Origin: Stenotrophomonas sp. Ste86 | GTDB taxonomy: Bacteria > Pseudomonadota > Gammaproteobacteria > Xanthomonadales > Xanthomonadaceae | Direction: 5' to 3' | DNA: 64,000 nt | Assembly: GCF_024519465.1 (NCBI RefSeq) | Contig: NZ_JALJRW010000014.1 | Span: forward strand, 41,855-105,854 | In this document: piece by piece, positions 59,240-64,000 of the stretch | How the letters are laid out: each line of letters begins with the position of its first letter | Numbering within the stretch: the first letter of the stretch is position 1 | Translations under genes and position numbers: made by a program | Notes under the pieces: generated by a model | Databases searched by the model: none | What the model saw: only the letters and a program-made list of their open reading frames with translations | Told to the model about the DNA's origin: nothing

Positions 59240-61083
59240 CTGCGTCCTCCGCTCCGGCCTTCGATGGCAAGGCATTCGCGGCCCACCTGAGTACCGCGCC
59301 CGGCGTCTACCGCATGTACGCCGCCGACGACAGCCTGCTGTACGTCGGCAAGGCGCGTGCGCTGCGCAATCGCGTTGGCAGCTACTTCAACGGCACGCCC
59401 AAAACCACCCGGATCATGTCGATGCTGTCGCAGGTCGCGCGCATGGACGTGACCGTGACCCGTTCGGAGGCCGAAGCGCTGCTGCTGGAAAACCAGCTGA
59501 TCAAGTCGCTGTCGCCGCGCTACAACGTATCCCTGCGCGACGACAAGACCTATCCACAGGTGCTGCTCACCCGCGAAGACTGGCCGCGTATCGCGCTGCA
59601 TCGCGGCCCGCGTGCGGTACCGGGGCGCTACTACGGCCCGTATCCGGGCGTGACCGCCGTGCGCGACACGCTCAACCTGATGCACAAGCTGTTCAAGCTG
59701 CGCAGCTGCGAGGACAGCGTGTTCCGCAACCGCTCGCGGCCGTGCCTGCAGTACCAGATCGGCCGCTGCAGCGCGCCCTGCGTGGACCTGGTCAGCGCCG
59801 AGGACTACGCCGAATCGGTGCGCCGCGCGTCGATGTTCCTGGAGGGCAAGAGCGACCAGTTGGCGCGCGAACTGGGCACGCAGATGCAGGCCGCCAGCGA
59901 AGCGCTGGAGTTCGAACAGGCCGCGCGCCTGCGCGACCTGGTCACCGCGTTGCGCAGCATGCAGACGCGTCAATACGTGGATGGCCGCGCCGCCGACCTG
60001 GACGTGCTGGCCTGCGCCACGCAGGGCGCCAATGCGTGCGTGATGCTGCTGGCCTTCCGTGATGGCCGCAATCTCGGCACGCGCCCGTTCTACCCGCGCA
60101 CCAATGGCGAAGAAAGCGCCGAGGAAGTGCTGGCCGCGTTCGTCTCGCAGTACTACGTGGAGCACTCGCCGCCGCGCGAAATCCTGCTCGACCGCGAGAT
60201 CCCCGATGCCAGCCTGATCGAGTCGGCGCTGTCGGCCTCGGCCGAATACAAGGTGCAGTTGAAGTGGAACGTGCGCGGCGAGCGCGCCGGCTATGTCGAG
60301 CTGGCCAGCCGCAACGCGCAGATCACCCTGGTCAGCGAACTGACCAGCCGCAGCGCCCAGCACGCGCGCAGCGAAGACCTGCGGCAGATGCTCGGCTTGG
60401 CCGAGCAGGTCAAGCGCGTGGAGTGCTTCGACATCAGCCACACCATGGGCGAAGCCACGGTGGCCTCGTGCGTGGTCTTCGACGCCAGCGGCCCGGTGCG
60501 CAGCCAATACCGCCGTTTCAACATCAGCGGCATCGAGCCGGGCGACGACTACGCGGCGATGCGCCAGGCCATCGAACGCCGCTTCCGCCGCGCGGTGGAA
60601 GAAGACGGCGTGCTGCCGGACCTGCTGCTGATCGACGGTGGTGCGGGCCAGCTCGGCCAGGCACAGGCGGCGCTGGCCGACCTGGGCGTGGAAGGGGTGA
60701 TGCTGGTCGGCGTGGCCAAGGGCGTGGAGCGCAGGGCAGGGCACGAGGCGCTGGTGCTGCCCGATGGCCGCGAACTGCGGCCGGGCGCGGCTTCACCGGC
60801 CCTGCAGTTCATCCAGCAGGTCCGCGACGAAGCCCACCGCTTCGCCATCACCGGCCACCGGGGGCGCCGCCAGAAGGCGCGCATGACCAGCAAGCTGGAA
60901 GACATCGCCGGCATCGGCCCACGCCGACGCGCCAGCCTGCTCAAGCATTTTGGCGGTCTGGTCGGGCTCAAGGCCGCCGGCGAAGCCGAAATCGCGAAAG
61001 TGGAGGGCATCAATGACGCCCTCGCTGCGCGCATCTACGCTAACCTTCATGGACTGCCCACGCCCGACGCGGCGGGCGAGTAG
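59236..61083 (+). CDS. uvrC: Excinuclease ABC subunit C
   Basis: The 615-residue nuclease makes both incisions of nucleotide excision repair. It has a GIY-YIG domain (APGVYRMYAADDSLLYVGKA), a cysteine-rich segment (CLQYQIGRCSAPCVD), a UVR domain (ALEFEQAARLRDLVTAL), an RNase H-like domain (ECFDISHTMGEATVASCVVF, LLLIDGGAGQLGQA) and C-terminal helix-hairpin-helix motifs (EDIAGIGPRRRASLLKHFGG). The ATG overlaps the stop of the NHL gene. Confidence 0.97.
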   Translation: MTASSAPAFDGKAFAAHLSTAPGVYRMYAADDSLLYVGKARALRNRVGSYFNGTPKTTRIMSMLSQVARMDVTVTRSEAEALLLENQLIKSLSPRYNVSLRDDKTYPQVLLTREDWPRIALHRGPRAVPGRYYGPYPGVTAVRDTLNLMHKLFKLRSCEDSVFRNRSRPCLQYQIGRCSAPCVDLVSAEDYAESVRRASMFLEGKSDQLARELGTQMQAASEALEFEQAARLRDLVTALRSMQTRQYVDGRAADLDVLACATQGANACVMLLAFRDGRNLGTRPFYPRTNGEESAEEVLAAFVSQYYVEHSPPREILLDREIPDASLIESALSASAEYKVQLKWNVRGERAGYVELASRNAQITLVSELTSRSAQHARSEDLRQMLGLAEQVKRVECFDISHTMGEATVASCVVFDASGPVRSQYRRFNISGIEPGDDYAAMRQAIERRFRRAVEEDGVLPDLLLIDGGAGQLGQAQAALADLGVEGVMLVGVAKGVERRAGHEALVLPDGRELRPGAASPALQFIQQVRDEAHRFAITGHRGRRQKARMTSKLEDIAGIGPRRRASLLKHFGGLVGLKAAGEAEIAKVEGINDALAARIYANLHGLPTPDAAGE

Positions 61084-61092
61084 AGAGATGCG

Positions 61093-61716
61093 ATGAAGTT
61101 GACCCTCCCCACCTGGCTCACCCTGCTGCGGATCCTGATGATCCCGGTGCTGGTACTGGTGTTCTACCTCCCCTACAAATGGACCAATTTCGCCTCCGCG
61201 GCGATCTTCGGCCTGGCCGCGATCACCGACTGGCTGGACGGCTGGATCGCACGGCGCTACGACCTGGCCTCGGCTTTCGGCGCGTTCCTGGACCCGGTCG
61301 CCGACAAGCTGATGGTGGCCGTGGCGCTGTTCCTGATCGTGCAGGGGCATCCCACTGCGTGGATGGCGGTGTGGGCGGCGGTGATCGTCGGCCGTGAAAT
61401 CGCGGTCTCGGCACTGCGCGAATGGATGGCCGAGATCGGCCAGCGCGCCAAAGTGCGCGTGGCGCTGATCGGCAAGGTCAAGACCACCGCGCAGATGGTG
61501 GCGCTGCTGTGCCTGCTGTATTCGGTGGCCCCGCACACGCCAATGAACGAAATCTGGATGGGCATTCCGGTGTTCCACATCGGCGACTGGACCCTGGCGA
61601 TCGCCTCGATCCTCACCCTGTTCTCCGGCCTGCAGTACCTGCATGCTGCATGGCCGAGCCTGCGTGAGGACGAGCGCGCGGCGCGCGAAAACGCGCGTGC
61701 GAAAAAGAATGGCTGA
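61093..61716 (+). CDS. pgsA: CDP-diacylglycerol-glycerol-3-phosphate 3-phosphatidyltransferase
   Basis: The 207-residue integral membrane enzyme makes phosphatidylglycerol phosphate. The CDP-alcohol phosphotransferase signature D-G-x2-A-R-x8-G-x3-D-x3-D is intact (starting at DGWIARRYD and finishing FGAFLDPVADKL). It starts nine bases after uvrC, as in many proteobacteria, and is followed by a tRNA-Gly gene. Confidence 0.96.
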   Translation: MKLTLPTWLTLLRILMIPVLVLVFYLPYKWTNFASAAIFGLAAITDWLDGWIARRYDLASAFGAFLDPVADKLMVAVALFLIVQGHPTAWMAVWAAVIVGREIAVSALREWMAEIGQRAKVRVALIGKVKTTAQMVALLCLLYSVAPHTPMNEIWMGIPVFHIGDWTLAIASILTLFSGLQYLHAAWPSLREDERAARENARAKKNG

Positions 61717-61722
61717 GGACTG

Positions 61723-61750
61723 TTGACACCTGCGCATTTGGTTGTAGAAT
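61723..61750 (+). promoter_or_regulatory. Promoter of the first tRNA-Gly
   Basis: A perfect TTGACA (61723-61728) and TAGAAT (61745-61750) with a 16-base spacer end 12 bases before the tRNA. Confidence 0.78.
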
Positions 61751-61762
61751 TTCGCCTCCCAA

Positions 61763-61838
<76 letters not shown>

Positions 61839-61880
61839 GATACGGTCTCCACCGGCAATCGATCGCCGTGTGGTGCAACG

Positions 61881-61908
61881 AAAAAAGCGACCTTCGGGTC
61901 GCTTTTTT
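61881..61908 (+). terminator. Terminator after the first tRNA-Gly
   Basis: AAAAAAGCGACC (61881-61892) pairs with GGTCGCTTTTTT (61897-61908) around TTCG. The A run opposite the T run means it could work in both directions. Confidence 0.92.
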
Positions 61909-62053
61909 CGTTTCTGCTGTTCGCGCTTACGGTCTCTGGCTGGCGTCCATGCGGTTGCAGTCGTCGTCCACGCCAAACCTGTCCTGATCAACGCGCACGC
62001 AGCGCGGTTGTATCGTCTCCGCTGCGAACCCACGCCTGTCGCCCAGCGCCACC

Positions 62054-62212
62054 CTATGGCGTCCAGTTCACCGCTGGATTCAAGTGCGTCCAGTCGACTC
62101 TGTAGCAGCAACGGATCCAGCAGCACCGCGTGGTCATCGCGGGCGCTGCCGATGCGGCCGCGCCCAGGAACAGCCCGGTGGCCATGAGGGCAGCCCGCAC
62201 GGTGGTCTTCAT
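62054..62212 (-). CDS. Very small secreted protein, hypothetical
   Basis: The 52-residue product has a convincing signal peptide (MKTTVRAALMATGLFLGAAA, then SAAPA). The short mature part is cysteine- and tryptophan-rich (CCWIRCCYRVDWTHLNPAV...). An AGGAGG ribosome site ends three bases before the ATG, and the ATG overlaps the stop of the upstream gene by four bases (ATGA). These two points favour a real gene. A competing reading is that a frameshift has truncated a longer protein, because the next frame also stays open; the third-position GC is higher in the frame given here. Function unknown. Confidence 0.5.
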   Translation of the reverse strand: MKTTVRAALMATGLFLGAAASAAPAMTTRCCWIRCCYRVDWTHLNPAVNWTP

Positions 62213-62556
62213 CGACCTCCTGCTGCGCGCGCGTTGCACCAGGTGCGCACGTCCTCGCGATCGAATCCGCGGCAGGGATTGCCCACGCGGATATACACGT
62301 ACGGCGCCGCGTCACGGTAGGTGAAGTGGTAGTAGTAGTGGCGGTCCTTGCCATACAGCCAATAGTTCGAGGAACCCTGGTTGATGACATAGGGCTCGAA
62401 GGTGAAGATCGACGATTCCTGGGGAATGACGTTGCTCCGGTCAAGCAGCAGCATCATCGCGTTGGACGCCAGGTTCGTCGCCACACAACCGATGACCACG
62501 CCGGCGAACAGCGCAGCAAGGAGGTAAGGGGCGATTGTGGACAGGCGAGGCGTCAT
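62209..62556 (-). CDS. Small membrane-anchored protein, hypothetical
   Basis: The 115-residue protein has one N-terminal hydrophobic helix (STIAPYLLAALFAGVVIGCV). A domain follows with aromatic-rich segments (NYWLYGKDRHYYYHFTYRD) and two cysteines near the end (NPCRGFDREDVRTWCN) that may form a disulfide. The ATG at 62556 is preceded by GGGGC; longer versions up to 62610 are possible. The Cys in VIGCVATN is not followed by a normal lipobox context. No family is recognised. It is translationally coupled to the small secreted protein. Confidence 0.6.
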   Translation of the reverse strand: MTPRLSTIAPYLLAALFAGVVIGCVATNLASNAMMLLLDRSNVIPQESSIFTFEPYVINQGSSNYWLYGKDRHYYYHFTYRDAAPYVYIRVGNPCRGFDREDVRTWCNARAAGGR

Positions 62557-62684
62557 GCCCCGGATTCTCACATGGCCGCGCATCGTGTCGGCGGCACGCT
62601 TCATACCCACTTCACCAGCACTTCATGGCCTCCCCGCCGGCCCCACGGATCCTGTGCCCCTCGCTTCCGCAGGACGTCATACGC

Positions 62685-63797
62685 ATGGACATTTCTTCTT
62701 CGGCCTACGACTGGGACCTTGTCGTGATTGGCGCCAGCTTCGCCGGCGCCGCCTGTGCGCTGGCCGCCGCGCAATACGGGCTGCGCGTGTGCGTGCTGGA
62801 GCGCAAGACCGACCCCGGCGCGCGGCTGCATACCACCGGCATCATCGTGAAGGAGGCGATCGAACAGACCTGGCTCGGCCGGGCACCCGCAGAACTGCTG
62901 CAGCGTGTGGAACGCGTGCGTCTGTACGCGCCAAACCTGCGCAGCGTGCTGCTGGCCGCGCCCGGGTACTACTTCATGACCACCGACACCGCCAACCTGT
63001 TGCGCTGGTTGTCTGCCGAATTGCGCGGCAACGGCGTGGAACTGCGTCTGGGGCAGGCGTTCACGCAGGCGCAGCGCGACGGTGACGGCTGGCGGGTAAA
63101 CGGGGCAGGGCGGACGCGCTACCTGATCGGCGCCGACGGCGCGGCCTCGCGCGTGGCCCAGCGCACGGGCCTTGGGCGGGTGCAGGACAATCTCTACGGT
63201 GTCGAACAGGAATTTGCCGGCGTGCAGCTCGCCGAGGCCGGCGCGCTGCACTGTTTTGCCAGCAAGCGCTTCGCGCCGGGCTACATCGGCTGGGTCGCGC
63301 AGAATCCCACCGGCGTGCAGGTGGGCCTGGCACTGCGCCACGATCCGGCCAACGCACGGCAGCCGGATCTGGACGGTTTCCTGCAGCACGTGCGCAGCGT
63401 GGTTGGCCTGCCGACCTCCGCCCGGCCCAGCGCCACGCGTGCCGGCTTGGTGCCGTGCGGGCTGCCGGATGGGCCGATCACCGCGCCCGGGGTGATCCTC
63501 ACTGGCGATGCGGCGGGAATTGTTTCGCCGCTGTCGGCCGGCGGCATTCATTCCTCGTGGCGCCATGGCTGGGCCGTCGGCGATGCAGCGGGGTTGCACC
63601 TGCGAGGCAAGGGGCCGGCGGCCGAAGCCGTCGCCCAGCAGGCCGCCCCCACGTTCCGTCGCAAGCGCCTGATGCGCTGGGCGATGGATCACCTGCAGAT
63701 GGACTGGCCGCTCAACCTGCTGCTGCAGTCCGGCGCCATGCGACGGACGGCGGAGGAGGTTTACTTCCATCGGCGTGGCATGCGGGTGGGCGCGTAG
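62685..63797 (+). CDS. FAD-dependent oxidoreductase, geranylgeranyl-reductase-like
   Basis: The 370-residue flavoprotein starts with a dinucleotide-binding motif (DLVVIGASFAGAACALAAAQ) followed by VCVLERKTDPGARLHTTG. It has the second FAD motif YLIGADGAASRVAQR and the C-terminal GVILTGDAAGIVSPLSAGGIHSSW typical of geranylgeranyl reductase and p-hydroxybenzoate hydroxylase-like enzymes. The substrate is not evident. The ATG at 62685 is chosen because it sits just before the Rossmann fold; upstream Met codons give extensions without family support. It stands alone between two tRNA-Gly genes. Confidence 0.88.
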   Translation: MDISSSAYDWDLVVIGASFAGAACALAAAQYGLRVCVLERKTDPGARLHTTGIIVKEAIEQTWLGRAPAELLQRVERVRLYAPNLRSVLLAAPGYYFMTTDTANLLRWLSAELRGNGVELRLGQAFTQAQRDGDGWRVNGAGRTRYLIGADGAASRVAQRTGLGRVQDNLYGVEQEFAGVQLAEAGALHCFASKRFAPGYIGWVAQNPTGVQVGLALRHDPANARQPDLDGFLQHVRSVVGLPTSARPSATRAGLVPCGLPDGPITAPGVILTGDAAGIVSPLSAGGIHSSWRHGWAVGDAAGLHLRGKGPAAEAVAQQAAPTFRRKRLMRWAMDHLQMDWPLNLLLQSGAMRRTAEEVYFHRRGMRVGA

Positions 63798-63837
63798 CGG
63801 ATGAAGCATCCGACCCCCCTTCTGCTGAACGAGGCTG

Positions 63838-63866
63838 TTGACGGCGTGAAGGAATCCCGACACAAT
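63838..63866 (+). promoter_or_regulatory. Candidate promoter of the second tRNA-Gly
   Basis: TTGACG (63838-63843) and CACAAT (63861-63866) with a 17-base spacer lie about 80 bases before the tRNA. The same spacing and -10 hexamer occur in the promoter proposed for the type I secretion operon. Confidence 0.55.
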
Positions 63867-63946
63867 AGCGCTCCTTCGACGCAGGTCGGTGGGCCGACAG
63901 CCTCCAGCGCCTAACGGTGCGGTGCAGTCGGGGCAAGCGAAAGTCT

Positions 63947-64000
63947 GCGGGAATAGCTCAGTTGGTAGAGCGCAACCTTGCCAAGGTTGAGGTCGCGAGT
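63947..64000 (+). tRNA. tRNA-Gly (GCC), cut by the window edge
   Basis: The first 54 bases are identical to the tRNA-Gly at 61763, including the anticodon GCC. The 3' part lies beyond the window, so it should not be taken for a pseudogene. Confidence 0.95.

Overview
The window looks like a chromosome segment from a high-GC member of the Xanthomonadaceae, most probably Stenotrophomonas. The reasons are the strong G/C bias at third codon positions, gene groupings that I know from this family (phoH-ybeY-corC, petABC-sspAB, comEC-exbBD-msbA-lpxK-kdsB, fimT-pilVWX-pilY1-pilE), an Oar-like TonB-dependent receptor, and at least four intergenic clusters of GTAG-type REP palindromes like the SMAG repeats described in S. 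maltophilia. The assignment is inference; no 16S gene is present.

Layout. 1-738: the end of an aldehyde dehydrogenase gene, a terminator and a REP pair. 776-8235 (minus strand): corA, a DUF4105 membrane protein, corC, a small secreted protein, ybeY and phoH, then an intergenic region with a cluster of DnaA-box-like sites, then miaB. 8398-13545 (plus): a lytic transglycosylase, the cytochrome bc1 operon petABC, and sspA-sspB. 13608-16464 (minus): two proteins of unknown function, nadC and a Trm112-like protein. 16524-20225: purEK, a superoxide dismutase, a monothiol glutaredoxin, a short-chain dehydrogenase, and REP clusters. 20532-23750: an Oar-like TonB-dependent receptor with a long leader.

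24091-35320 is the main accessory region. It is a type I secretion locus: an ABC exporter with a C39-like domain that lacks the catalytic cysteine, an HlyD-type adaptor, and a 2482-residue RTX protein. That protein has a helical N-terminus with a hydrophobic glycine/alanine-rich hairpin, followed by alternating calcium-binding repeat blocks and HCBP-related modules. No TolC or HlyC acyltransferase gene is present in the window. Between the RTX gene and ppnN lies a compact promoter / structured RNA / intrinsic terminator unit, which could be a small RNA or an attenuated leader.

35569-45622: the ppGpp-type nucleosidase ppnN, a G-rich tandem repeat, the minor-pilin operon ending in a major-type pilin, tRNA-Asn, and a divergent FimT-like protein with an altered prepilin signal. 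45776-61716: uvrB, tRNA-Val, a small secreted protein, a MASE1 protein whose kinase-like tail lacks the key residues, comEC, exbBD, msbA, lpxK, kdsB (lipid A/Kdo supply and flipping), a thioredoxin-NHL protein, uvrC and pgsA. The right end carries two identical tRNA-Gly(GCC) genes, the second cut by the window edge. They flank two small secreted or membrane proteins and a FAD-dependent oxidoreductase.

Most of the window is housekeeping. The points most worth a second look are the RTX/T1SS locus, the candidate RNA at 35431-35525, the DnaA-box cluster at 6291-6449 and the MASE1 pseudokinase-like protein.
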